From positions 1 to 9,303 of the forward strand of contig CAMDZU010000032.1 in the NCBI GenBank assembly GCA_945910715.1: DNA of 9,303 nt. Reading direction: 5' to 3'. The notes under the pieces are model-generated. The model saw nothing but the letters and a program-made list of their open reading frames with translations. It had not been told where the DNA came from and searched no databases. The translations under genes and the position numbers were made by a program. Source of the DNA: an uncultured Clostridia bacterium (lineage in GTDB: Bacteria; Bacillota; Clostridia; Oscillospirales; Ruminococcaceae). This document shows, piece by piece, positions 1-5,246 of this stretch. Every line of letters begins with the position of its first letter. Position 1 is the stretch's first letter.

Positions 1-9
1 GGTTTGCTA

Positions 10-38
10 TGTACATCGGAAAGAAAAAAGAGTATAAT
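10..38 (+). promoter_or_regulatory. Sigma-A-type promoter of the kinase-like/MATE operon
   Basis: A perfect -10 box TATAAT lies at 33-38. Exactly 17 bases upstream is TGTACA at 10-15, which matches the -35 consensus TTGACA at four of six positions. Transcription would begin near base 45, leaving a leader of about 27 bases with GAAAGGA at 57-63 as ribosome binding site. This placement argues that the first gene starts at ATG 72 rather than at the upstream in-frame ATG at 9. Called by eye and not tested. Confidence 0.6.
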
Positions 39-71
39 AAATACATTGCGTGTTATGAAAGGAATGATTTT

Positions 72-668
72 ATGGGAAACACAGTTATAACCATTGCAAG
101 AGAATACGGCTCGGGCGGAAGAATAATCGGCAAAAAGCTTGCCGAGGAGCTTGGAATCAGCTTCTACGACAGCGAAATGATTATGCTTGTCGCAAAGAAA
201 AGCGGCTACACCGAGGATTTCGTGAGAAAAGCGGCGGAGCAGGTAAGCATGAGCTTTCTGTACAGCCTTTATATGACAAGTCAGGAGCTTCCCGCCTCCG
301 ACCAGGTTTTCATTGCCACCTCAAACGTAATCAAGGAGCTTGCGGAAAAGGAAAGCTGCGTAATTGTGGGCAGATGCGCCGATTATGTGCTTAAGGACAA
401 CCCCGACGCACTTAAGGTATTTATCCACGCTCCCCTTGAAAAGCGTATTGACAGAGTTAAAAACGAGTACAAGGAGCAGGCTAAGGACTACGCCGCTTAC
501 ATTCAGAAAAAGGACAAGAACAGGGCTTCATATTACAGCTATTTTGCCTACGGAAAATGGGGCAGAATACAGAACTACGACCTTTGCGTAAACTCCGCAA
601 TCGGTATTGAACAGTCCGTTGACGTTATTAAAAACTACCTGTCCCACTTTAAGGGAGGCAATAACTAA
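72..668 (+). CDS. Cytidylate kinase-like family protein (P-loop nucleoside kinase)
   Basis: A 198-residue protein related to the cytidylate-kinase-like family common in Clostridia, where members are often annotated as cytidylate kinase although many have no proven substrate. The N-terminus (residues 5-23) reads VITIAREYGSGGRIIGKKL, a beta strand plus a glycine-rich phosphate-binding loop with GSGG where classical kinases have GxxGxGKS/T. Later blocks include FYDSEMI (31-37) and VIVGRCADYVL (97-107), both typical of the family. An arginine/lysine-rich region (124-152) could form the lid. ATG 72 is chosen over the in-frame ATG at 9 because it has GAAAGGA eight bases upstream, because the upstream stretch carries a promoter, and because family proteins begin at this strand. 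Its TAA overlaps the next ATG by one base, so the two genes are probably translationally coupled. The true substrate is unknown. Confidence 0.85.
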   Translation: MGNTVITIAREYGSGGRIIGKKLAEELGISFYDSEMIMLVAKKSGYTEDFVRKAAEQVSMSFLYSLYMTSQELPASDQVFIATSNVIKELAEKESCVIVGRCADYVLKDNPDALKVFIHAPLEKRIDRVKNEYKEQAKDYAAYIQKKDKNRASYYSYFAYGKWGRIQNYDLCVNSAIGIEQSVDVIKNYLSHFKGGNN

Positions 669-2038
669 TGGCGCAAACCCCCGTAAGAGCGGAAAACAAA
701 ATGGGCATAATGCCCGTAAACAAGCTGCTGCTCTCAATGTCCCTGCCTATTGTTTTATCAATGCTGGTGCAGGCGCTTTACAACATTGTGGACAGCATTT
801 TCGTGTCACAGATAAATCAGGACGCACTTACCGCCGTTTCGCTGGCTTTCCCTATGCAGAATCTTATGATTGCGGTTGCAACAGGTACGGGCGTAGGTAT
901 AAACTCAATGCTTTCCAAGGCGCTTGGGGAAAAGGATTTCCACAATGCGAACAGAATTGCAAGAAACGGCATTTTCCTCAGCGTTTGCAGCTATGCTGTT
1001 TTTCTTATAATCGGACTGTTTTTCACGAATCTTTATTACACTTCTCAAGCAAACGGCTATCAGACAATAATTGATTACGGCAGCGGCTATTTACAGCCTG
1101 TACTTATACTGTCATTCGGTCTGTTCGCTCAGATTACCTTTGAGCGGCTGCTCCAGTCAACGGGAAAGACAATGTACTCAATGATTACTCAGGCAACAGG
1201 CGCAATAATCAACATTATACTGGACCCTATACTGATTTTCGGCTGGATTGGCATTCCTGCTATGGGAATTGCGGGAGCGGCTTACGCAACGGTTATCGGT
1301 CAGATTATCGCCGCCGTTTTGGGTGTAATATTAAACGTAAAGAAAAACCGTGAAATAAACCTTGATTTCAGAAAGTTCAGACCCTCGGGCAAGGCGATAA
1401 AACGCATTTATTCCGTAGGTATCCCGTCTATCATTATGGTTTCCATTACCTCCATAATGAATTTCGGTATGAACATTATACTTATCGGAATGAACGCCAC
1501 CGCCGCAACGGTTTTAGGCGTATATTTCAAGCTGCAAAGCTTCGTGTTTATGCCCGTTTTCGGACTTAACAACGGCATGATACCCATTGTGTCCTACAAC
1601 TACGGAGCACAGAAGAAAAAGCGCATTATGCAGACCTTCAAGCTGTCTGTTATGTATGCCGCAATAATTATGGCGGCAGGCACGCTGGTTTTCCACCTGA
1701 TACCTGATGTACTGATTACTATGTTCAACCCCACTCCCGAGCTTATTGAGCTTGGTGCTCCCGCTCTGCGCATAATCAGCTTAAGCTTTATTTTTGCTGC
1801 ATTCGGCATTGTTACCTCGGGAATGTTCCAGGCTCTCGGAAACGGCATTATGAGCCTTATCGTGTCGGTTGTAAGACAGCTTGTGCTAATTCTTCCTGTT
1901 GCCTATCTGCTGTCGCTGTCGGGAGATGTTAACCTTGTATGGCTGGCGTATCCCATTGCCGAGGGCTTTTCGGTAATAGCAAGCATTTTGTTTATGATAA
2001 GGATTTACAAAAAGGAAATAAAGGTTATACCCGATTAA
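668..2038 (+). CDS. MATE family efflux transporter
   Basis: A 456-residue integral membrane protein of full family length, with about twelve hydrophobic segments in two homologous halves. The first half contains PIVLSMLVQALYNIVDSIFV (27-46), a conserved MATE helix 1, and RLLQSTG (160-166). The second half repeats the pattern with PSIIMVSITSIMNFGMNIIL (253-272) and MFQALGNG (386-393). MATE proteins export cationic drugs, dyes or metabolites across the cytoplasmic membrane by Na+ or H+ antiport, and many clostridial members have no known substrate. AGGGAGG at 652-658 is the ribosome binding site, nine bases before the ATG. The start codon overlaps the kinase-like gene's stop. The stop codon lies inside the A-run of the first terminator-like hairpin downstream. 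Family call is firm; substrate is not predictable. Confidence 0.95.
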   Translation: MAQTPVRAENKMGIMPVNKLLLSMSLPIVLSMLVQALYNIVDSIFVSQINQDALTAVSLAFPMQNLMIAVATGTGVGINSMLSKALGEKDFHNANRIARNGIFLSVCSYAVFLIIGLFFTNLYYTSQANGYQTIIDYGSGYLQPVLILSFGLFAQITFERLLQSTGKTMYSMITQATGAIINIILDPILIFGWIGIPAMGIAGAAYATVIGQIIAAVLGVILNVKKNREINLDFRKFRPSGKAIKRIYSVGIPSIIMVSITSIMNFGMNIILIGMNATAATVLGVYFKLQSFVFMPVFGLNNGMIPIVSYNYGAQKKKRIMQTFKLSVMYAAIIMAAGTLVFHLIPDVLITMFNPTPELIELGAPALRIISLSFIFAAFGIVTSGMFQALGNGIMSLIVSVVRQLVLILPVAYLLSLSGDVNLVWLAYPIAEGFSVIASILFMIRIYKKEIKVIPD

Positions 2039-2065
2039 AAAAACTCCGATACGAAAGTATCGGAG
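2037..2065 (-). terminator. Leftward rho-independent terminator (left hairpin copy)
   Basis: A perfect 9-bp stem, CTCCGATAC (2044-2052) and GTATCGGAG (2057-2065), encloses a GAAA loop. On the + strand it is preceded by A7 (2037-2043) and followed by GTTTC, so only the minus strand has the U-tract needed for termination. It should end transcripts from the leftward ABC-transporter/GNAT operon after they cross the 2066-2307 element. It overlaps the MATE stop codon. An identical stem-loop lies at 2309-2330. Confidence 0.75.
2043..2065. repeat. Left copy of 23-base direct repeat
   Basis: Bases 2043-2065 (the terminator hairpin plus one leading A) are identical to 2308-2330, a spacing of 265 bases. 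The two copies flank the structured element at 2066-2307 exactly. This is consistent with target-site duplication or with recombination between terminators. Confidence 0.9.
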
Positions 2066-2067
2066 GT

Positions 2068-2104
2068 TTCAGCTTGTCGAAAAAGTATTTTTCGACAAGC
2101 TGAA
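2068..2104. repeat. Perfect 17-bp inverted repeat with 3-base loop
   Basis: TTCAGCTTGTCGAAAAA at 2068-2084 is followed by loop GTA and its exact reverse complement at 2088-2104. The A/T-rich tip and GC-bearing base give a long stable hairpin on either strand. Neither side ends in a good T-run beyond the stem, so it does not resemble a classical terminator. The arm resembles the right terminus of the surrounding element, so it may be a folded-back copy of the terminal repeat. Confidence 0.9.
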
Positions 2105-2132
2105 GACTTCGAGAAACACACGCAGACAAGGA

Positions 2133-2174
2133 AACGCTCCCGACAGGCGTACAAAGGTACGTCAAGGGAGCGTT
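2133..2174. repeat. Hairpin with nested inner stem
   Basis: AACGCTCCC (2133-2141) pairs perfectly with GGGAGCGTT (2166-2174). Inside it CGTAC (2148-2152) pairs with GTACG (2157-2161) around an AAAG loop. The result is a two-tier hairpin forming one branch of the putative structured element. Confidence 0.85.
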
Positions 2175-2194
2175 GACGCAGTAAGCAAAAATGC

Positions 2195-2225
2195 ATTTCC
2201 GCAGCCGTTTTACGGCTGCGGAAAT
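2195..2225. repeat. Perfect 14-bp GC-rich hairpin
   Basis: ATTTCCGCAGCCGT (2195-2208) pairs exactly with ACGGCTGCGGAAAT (2212-2225) around a TTT loop. It sits inside the 11-base inverted pair 2185-2195/2272-2282. The sequence after it is AAAAAGC, so it lacks a + strand U-tract and is not an obvious rightward terminator. Confidence 0.9.
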
Positions 2226-2307
2226 AAAAAGCAATGATATCTGTGAAAAAATTTTGTTATCACTTTGAACCTGCATTTTTGCGGTGCGTGGGTTTATCGA
2301 CAGTCTG

Positions 2308-2330
2308 ACTCCGATACGAAAGTATCGGAG
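2308..2330. repeat. Right copy of 23-base direct repeat
   Basis: Identical to 2043-2065. Together the copies suggest that one original symmetrical sequence (A7, hairpin, T7) was duplicated around the 242-base element. The left copy kept the A-tract and the right copy kept the T-tract. Confidence 0.9.
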
Positions 2331-2337
2331 TTTTTTT
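2309..2337 (+). terminator. Rightward rho-independent terminator of the MATE operon (right hairpin copy)
   Basis: The same 9-bp GAAA-loop stem (2309-2317 with 2322-2330) is followed here by T7 at 2331-2337, a textbook intrinsic terminator for rightward transcription. If it is the functional one, the MATE mRNA has a 3' untranslated region of about 300 bases that includes the whole structured element. It ends only five bases before the convergent GNAT stop codon. Confidence 0.85.
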
Positions 2338-2341
2338 GCTA

Positions 2342-2761
2342 TTATAAAGCTTTTAAAAATACTATTTCCAGCGGCTGCTCATAGCCCTTGATATCAACAG
2401 CAAATCCGCCGCCGTCCTTGTAGCCAAGCTTCCTGTAAAAATGCTGTGCGGTTTCGTCCGATTGGGTTGAGGTCATTACCATTCCGTAGCCCAGCGACTT
2501 CATATCCGCTTCCCAGTATTCCACAAGCGCTTTTCCGTAGCCCCTGCCCTGACAGCTAGGGTCAACATAAAGCATTGTACAGAACGGGGTATCGTCCCAG
2601 AACAGATTGTACCTCAGCAGTCCCACGGGCTTGCCGTTTTCGGATAAAACATATCCCCTTTTGCTGCGTACCTTTTCGTCAAATTCCGACTGCGGCAGAT
2701 GCTTATCGAGGCTGTGCCAGAAAGCCCTGTCATCAGCCTGAACATATCTTATCTCTGTCAT
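2342..2761 (-). CDS. GNAT family N-acetyltransferase
   Basis: A 139-residue protein with the GNAT fold. The acetyl-CoA pyrophosphate-binding motif A is at residues 65-80 (YVDPSCQGRGYGKALV, with Q71, G72, R73, G74 and G76), after the beta-4 strand (FCTMLYVD). SDETAQHFYRKLGYK (101-115) is the usual C-terminal motif B with its YRKLGY signature. The family transfers an acetyl group from acetyl-CoA to amines; the substrate here cannot be read from sequence. The ATG overlaps the ATPase gene's TAA by one base, and AAAGG (2769-2773) lies seven bases upstream, so it is the last, translationally coupled gene of the amino acid transporter operon. Its stop is five bases from the T-tract of the convergent MATE terminator. 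Confidence 0.93.
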   Translation of the reverse strand: MTEIRYVQADDRAFWHSLDKHLPQSEFDEKVRSKRGYVLSENGKPVGLLRYNLFWDDTPFCTMLYVDPSCQGRGYGKALVEYWEADMKSLGYGMVMTSTQSDETAQHFYRKLGYKDGGGFAVDIKGYEQPLEIVFLKAL

Positions 2762-3483
2762 TACAGCACCTTTGAAAGGAAGTCCTTAAGTCTTGGACTT
2801 TTTGGGTTTGAGAAAAATTCCTCGGGAGACGCCTGCTCAACAACCTGTCCGTCGTCCATAAACAGCACTCTTGACGCAACCTCTCTTGCAAAGCCCATTT
2901 CGTGAGTAACAACCACCATAGTCATTCCGTCCTCTGCGAGGGTTTTCATAAGGTCAAGAACCTCTCCTACCATTTCGGGGTCGAGAGCGGAGGTTGGCTC
3001 GTCGAAAAGCATTACGTCAGGCTTCATTGCAAGAGCTCTTACTATTGCAATACGCTGCTTCTGTCCGCCCGAAAGCATATTGGGATAGGAATCCGCTTTG
3101 TCCGCAAGTCCAACACGTTCAAGCAGCTCCATTGCCGTCTTGTCCGCCTCTTCCCCGGTCATCAGCTTAAGGGTTGTAGGCGCAAGAGTAATGTTTCTCA
3201 GTATCGTCATGTGTGGGAAAAGATTGAAGTGCTGGAATACCATTCCCATTTTTCTGCGGATAAGATTAACGTTTGCCTTTGGGTCGGTAATGGATTCCCC
3301 CTCAACGATAATTTCGCCCCCTGTCGGAGTTTCCATCAGGTTAAGACAGCGGAGAAAGGTACTTTTTCCCGAACCTGACGGACCGATAATAACCACCTTT
3401 TCGCCCTTGTAGATATGCTCGTCAATTCCCTTGAGTACGTCTAATTTGCCAAATGACTTTGTAAGTCCCTTAACGTCTATCAC
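2761..3483 (-). CDS. glnQ: Polar amino acid ABC transporter ATP-binding protein (GlnQ-like)
   Basis: A 240-residue cytoplasmic ATPase of the GlnQ/HisP family that powers amino acid import. From the chosen start: Walker [10 protein letters not shown] (34-42), Q-loop VFQHFNLFP (82-90), signature LSGGQKQR (137-144), Walker B VMLFDE (157-162), D-loop SALD (165-168) and H-loop VTHEM with H194. All catalytic elements are intact and the length is standard. The start is taken as GTG 3483, because AAAGGAGG (3494-3501) lies ten bases upstream and homologs begin at the [12 protein letters not shown] strand. An upstream in-frame TTG at 3504 would place that ribosome site inside the protein. It overlaps the permease gene's end by 14 bases. 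Whether the cargo is glutamine, cystine or another amino acid is not resolved, so the symbol denotes family only. Confidence 0.95.
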   Translation of the reverse strand: MIDVKGLTKSFGKLDVLKGIDEHIYKGEKVVIIGPSGSGKSTFLRCLNLMETPTGGEIIVEGESITDPKANVNLIRRKMGMVFQHFNLFPHMTILRNITLAPTTLKLMTGEEADKTAMELLERVGLADKADSYPNMLSGGQKQRIAIVRALAMKPDVMLFDEPTSALDPEMVGEVLDLMKTLAEDGMTMVVVTHEMGFAREVASRVLFMDDGQVVEQASPEEFFSNPKSPRLKDFLSKVL

Positions 3484-4192
3484 TCTTGCCGAACCTCCTT
3501 TCAAGCAGCCTCTGCAGCTTTGTCAGCACAAAAACAAGTATGAGATAAAACGCCGCTGCAATAAGCAGAGGAGTAATTATATCGTAGGTTTTCGAGCCGA
3601 TATACTGAGCCGCCTTTGTAATATCGGTAACTGCAATATAGCCTGCAATGGAGGTTTCCTTTACAAGGACGATAAACTCGTTGCCTAAAGCGGGAAGAAT
3701 ATTCTTGATTGCCTGAGGCAGAATAATCAGCCGCATTGTCTGAACGCTGCTAAGACCCAGCGAGCGTCCTGCTTCCATTTGCCCCTTGTCGATAGACTCA
3801 ATACCTGCACGGACAATTTCCGCAACGTAAGCGCCCGAGTTGATACCGAAGCAGACAATTGCCGCAAGAAGGGTGTTTGCGTCACGGTAGCAGAAAAATA
3901 TTGCGTTTATCAGAAGCAGCTGTACAAGCACAGGAGTGCCTCTTATTACAAAAACGTACAGGTCGCATATTTTGGCAAGAAAGCCGATATGCTTTTTCCT
4001 GCTGCAAAGAAACTTGATTACTGCAATGAGAACGCCGATAAGAAAGCCTAAAAGAACAGCAAAAAGGGAGATTATCAGCGTGTTTGAAATACCGCCAAGA
4101 TAATATTCATAGCGGTTATCCCTTATAAGCGCCTTGTCGATTGCGTTCCAGATTCCGAGAAAAAATTCTCCTACCCCAGAAAAAATGTCCAA
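3470..4192 (-). CDS. Polar amino acid ABC transporter permease (HisM/GlnP family)
   Basis: A 240-residue integral membrane subunit. An N-terminal segment (about 1-30) precedes [23 protein letters not shown], the first helix of the HisM/GlnP fold (TL at 38-39 is typical). [10 protein letters not shown] (84-93) is a family hallmark. The EAA loop, [22 protein letters not shown] (140-161 with E140, A141, G146 and P159), is the coupling helix that docks on the ATPase. About five hydrophobic segments are visible. The start is taken as TTG 4192, seven bases after GGAGG (4200-4204); an upstream in-frame TTG at 4210 precedes that site and is unlikely. It lies between its binding protein (66-base gap) and ATPase (14-base overlap), the classical order. 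A homodimer is likely because only one permease gene is present. Confidence 0.94.
   Translation of the reverse strand: MDIFSGVGEFFLGIWNAIDKALIRDNRYEYYLGGISNTLIISLFAVLLGFLIGVLIAVIKFLCSRKKHIGFLAKICDLYVFVIRGTPVLVQLLLINAIFFCYRDANTLLAAIVCFGINSGAYVAEIVRAGIESIDKGQMEAGRSLGLSSVQTMRLIILPQAIKNILPALGNEFIVLVKETSIAGYIAVTDITKAAQYIGSKTYDIITPLLIAAAFYLILVFVLTKLQRLLERRFGKSDRR
3493..3501 (-). promoter_or_regulatory. Ribosome binding site deciding the ATPase start
   Basis: AAAGGAGGT on the minus strand is a near-perfect anti-16S match. It lies ten bases before GTG 3483 and within the 3' end of the permease gene. It rules against TTG 3504, which lies upstream of it. Confidence 0.8.
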
Positions 4193-4199
4193 TGTTTTT

Positions 4200-4204
4200 C
4201 CTCC
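4200..4204 (-). promoter_or_regulatory. Ribosome binding site deciding the permease start
   Basis: GGAGG on the minus strand is seven bases before TTG 4192. No ATG is available at a suitable distance, so TTG is the best initiator. Confidence 0.75.
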
Positions 4205-4210
4205 GTACAA

Positions 4211-4245
4211 ATAAAGCGGACAGAGGCATAATGCCGCCGCCCGCC
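4211..4245 (-). other. Possible weak intercistronic hairpin between binding protein and permease
   Basis: Read on the minus strand, GCGG (4237-4240) can pair with CCGC (4216-4219), and GGC (4233-4235) with GCC (4225-4227) around an ATTAT loop. TTTATTT follows. The fold has internal mismatches and is weaker than the other hairpins in the window. It could act as an attenuator or 3'-end stabiliser that keeps the binding protein in excess over the membrane subunits, as is common in such operons. Speculative. Confidence 0.3.
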
Positions 4246-4257
4246 TTTTTGCTTCAA

Positions 4258-5043
4258 TTATTCTGCGTCGCCTGTTGTGTGCTTGAGTGTAAATTCGTCA
4301 ATCTTGCCGTCGGCAATAAGCTTTTCAAGAATCTTGTTAACCTTGTCCTCAAGCTCTGTGTTGCCCTTCCGGAATGCGATTGCGTACTTATCTGTGAATA
4401 CTTCCTCGTCAAGGATTGTGAGAGTATCGTTTGCCTTAACCATTTCCTTTGCAGGAAGCTCGTCCATGATTATGCAGTCAACCTTGTTGTTCTTAAGGTC
4501 TTCCGCTGCCTGAATGTACTTTGTGTAGCGGAGCGGCTCAAAGCCTAAGTCGTCTGTTACATAGAAATCTGCAACTGTGGACTGCTGAACAGCAACCTTT
4601 GTGCCGTCCTTGATGTCGGCAGGAGTGTTGATGATGCCTGCGTCCTTGAGAACAACTACAACCTGCTTTGAAGTAGCGTACTCGATTGAGAAGTCCATAA
4701 CCTCCTTGCGTTCATCAGTAATGGAAATACCTGCTGCAGCAAAGTCAACCTTGCCCTGCTGAACTGCAAGAAGTGCGCCGTCAAAGTCCATCTGCTGGAT
4801 TTCAAGCTCCATACCAAGCTCGCTTGCGATTGCGTTTGCAATATCAACGTCGATACCTGCAACCTCGCTGCCGTCAATGTACTCATAAGGAGCAAAGCCC
4901 GGCTCTGTTGCCATAATAAGCTTGCCGCCTGCTGCGGAGCTGTCTGTTGTTCCGCTGTCTGCTGTGTTTCCGCCACAGCCTGCCATCATTACACCGCAGG
5001 CTGCTGCTGCAAGCACGCCTGCTACAATTCTTCTGAATTTCAT
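4258..5043 (-). CDS. Amino acid ABC transporter substrate-binding lipoprotein
   Basis: A 261-residue family 3 extracellular solute-binding protein. The signal peptide has basic residues at 3-5, a hydrophobic core (6-18) and lipobox MAGC with the lipidated Cys at 23. A Gly/Ser/Thr/Asp-rich linker follows to about residue 40, so the protein would be anchored on the outer face of the membrane. The mature domain shows FAPYEY (50-55), GIDVDIANAIASELG (63-77), GISITDERKEVMDFS (105-119, with R112 as the expected carboxylate-binding Arg) and DELPA (194-198, Asp expected to bind the amino group). These are the hallmarks of polar amino acid binding proteins such as GlnH, HisJ and FliY. AAAGGA at 5053-5058 precedes the ATG by about nine bases. 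It is the first gene of the operon, downstream of a strong promoter. The exact ligand is not predicted. Confidence 0.95.
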   Translation of the reverse strand: MKFRRIVAGVLAAAACGVMMAGCGGNTADSGTTDSSAAGGKLIMATEPGFAPYEYIDGSEVAGIDVDIANAIASELGMELEIQQMDFDGALLAVQQGKVDFAAAGISITDERKEVMDFSIEYATSKQVVVVLKDAGIINTPADIKDGTKVAVQQSTVADFYVTDDLGFEPLRYTKYIQAAEDLKNNKVDCIIMDELPAKEMVKANDTLTILDEEVFTDKYAIAFRKGNTELEDKVNKILEKLIADGKIDEFTLKHTTGDAE

Positions 5044-5087
5044 TTTTAATTGTCCTTTCTCTTTATAAGCAATAAACTTTACCTCTT

Positions 5088-5116
5088 ATTATATATACTT
5101 TTTGCAATTTACGCAA
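5088..5116 (-). promoter_or_regulatory. Sigma-A-type promoter of the amino acid transporter operon
   Basis: On the minus strand TTGCGT (5111-5116) and a perfect TATAAT (5088-5093) are separated by exactly 17 bases, with A/T-rich flanks. The leader would be about 35-40 bases, too short for a riboswitch or T-box. The -35 box overlaps a TTGC-N7-GCAA inverted repeat (5102-5116) that could be a repressor operator, though it is short and may be chance. Confidence 0.75.
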
Positions 5117-5188
5117 TAGCTTTTTTCAAATTTTGTCTATTTTACTGCAAAAATCCATTTATTTTAGCGGTAATGTAAAAAATTGCAT

Positions 5189-5222
5189 AAAAACACCTCC
5201 CGTATTCTGAAACAGGGAGGTG
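5189..5222 (-). terminator. Rho-independent terminator of the purine operon
   Basis: On the minus strand CACCTCCC (5215-5222) pairs with GGGAGGTG (5194-5201) around a 13-base loop, followed by TTTTT (5193-5189). It starts 25 bases after the purD stop and separates the purine operon from the transporter promoter about 70 bases further on. Confidence 0.88.
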
Positions 5223-5246
5223 CTGTTAATCATTTTTGCTCTTTGC

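Larger units (their letters stand above)
2066..2307. mobile_element. Putative MITE-like or structured-RNA element splitting a terminator
   Basis: This 242-base intergenic stretch has no credible gene. Its ends are imperfect inverted repeats: TCAGCTTGTCGAAAAA at 2069-2084 against TCAGACTGTCGATAAA, the reverse complement of 2293-2308, 13 of 16 identical. A longer inner inverted pair, 2104-2124 with 2285-2306, matches at 19 positions with two mismatches and one gap. Inside these lie hairpins at 2133-2174 and 2195-2225 and a perfect 11-base inverted pair GCAAAAATGCA (2185-2195 with 2272-2282). It is bounded by identical 23-base direct repeats that are terminator stem-loops. This suggests a non-autonomous insertion element that may also fold as RNA in the 3' region of both convergent operons. 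No transposase is present, so mobility is inference. Confidence 0.55.

Noticed and set aside
9..71. N-terminal extension of the kinase-like protein from ATG 9
   Set aside because: The stretch carries a -10/-35 promoter, lacks a ribosome site before ATG 9, and its residues do not look like the family. ATG 72 has a well-spaced site.
607..1074. A 155-codon + strand open frame overlapping the start of the MATE gene
   Set aside because: It is a shifted frame of the MATE gene, rich in Cys, Arg and Gly, with no domain or ribosome site.
2025..2276. An 83-codon open frame on the minus strand across the intergenic element
   Set aside because: It runs through the terminator hairpin and the inverted repeats, has no evident ribosome site, and its composition is explained by repeat sequence. 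It is more likely a by-product of the element than a gene.
2902..3378. A 158-codon + strand open frame opposite the ATPase gene
   Set aside because: It lies wholly antisense to a gene with intact ABC ATPase motifs and encodes low-complexity Cys/His-rich sequence with no recognisable domain.
4141..4548. A 135-codon + strand open frame opposite the permease/binding-protein junction
   Set aside because: It is antisense to two confident genes and has an implausible Cys-rich composition.
5044..5087. Riboswitch or T-box leader ahead of the binding-protein gene
   Set aside because: The predicted leader is only about 35-40 bases with no stem-loop, T-box motif or aptamer-like conservation visible.
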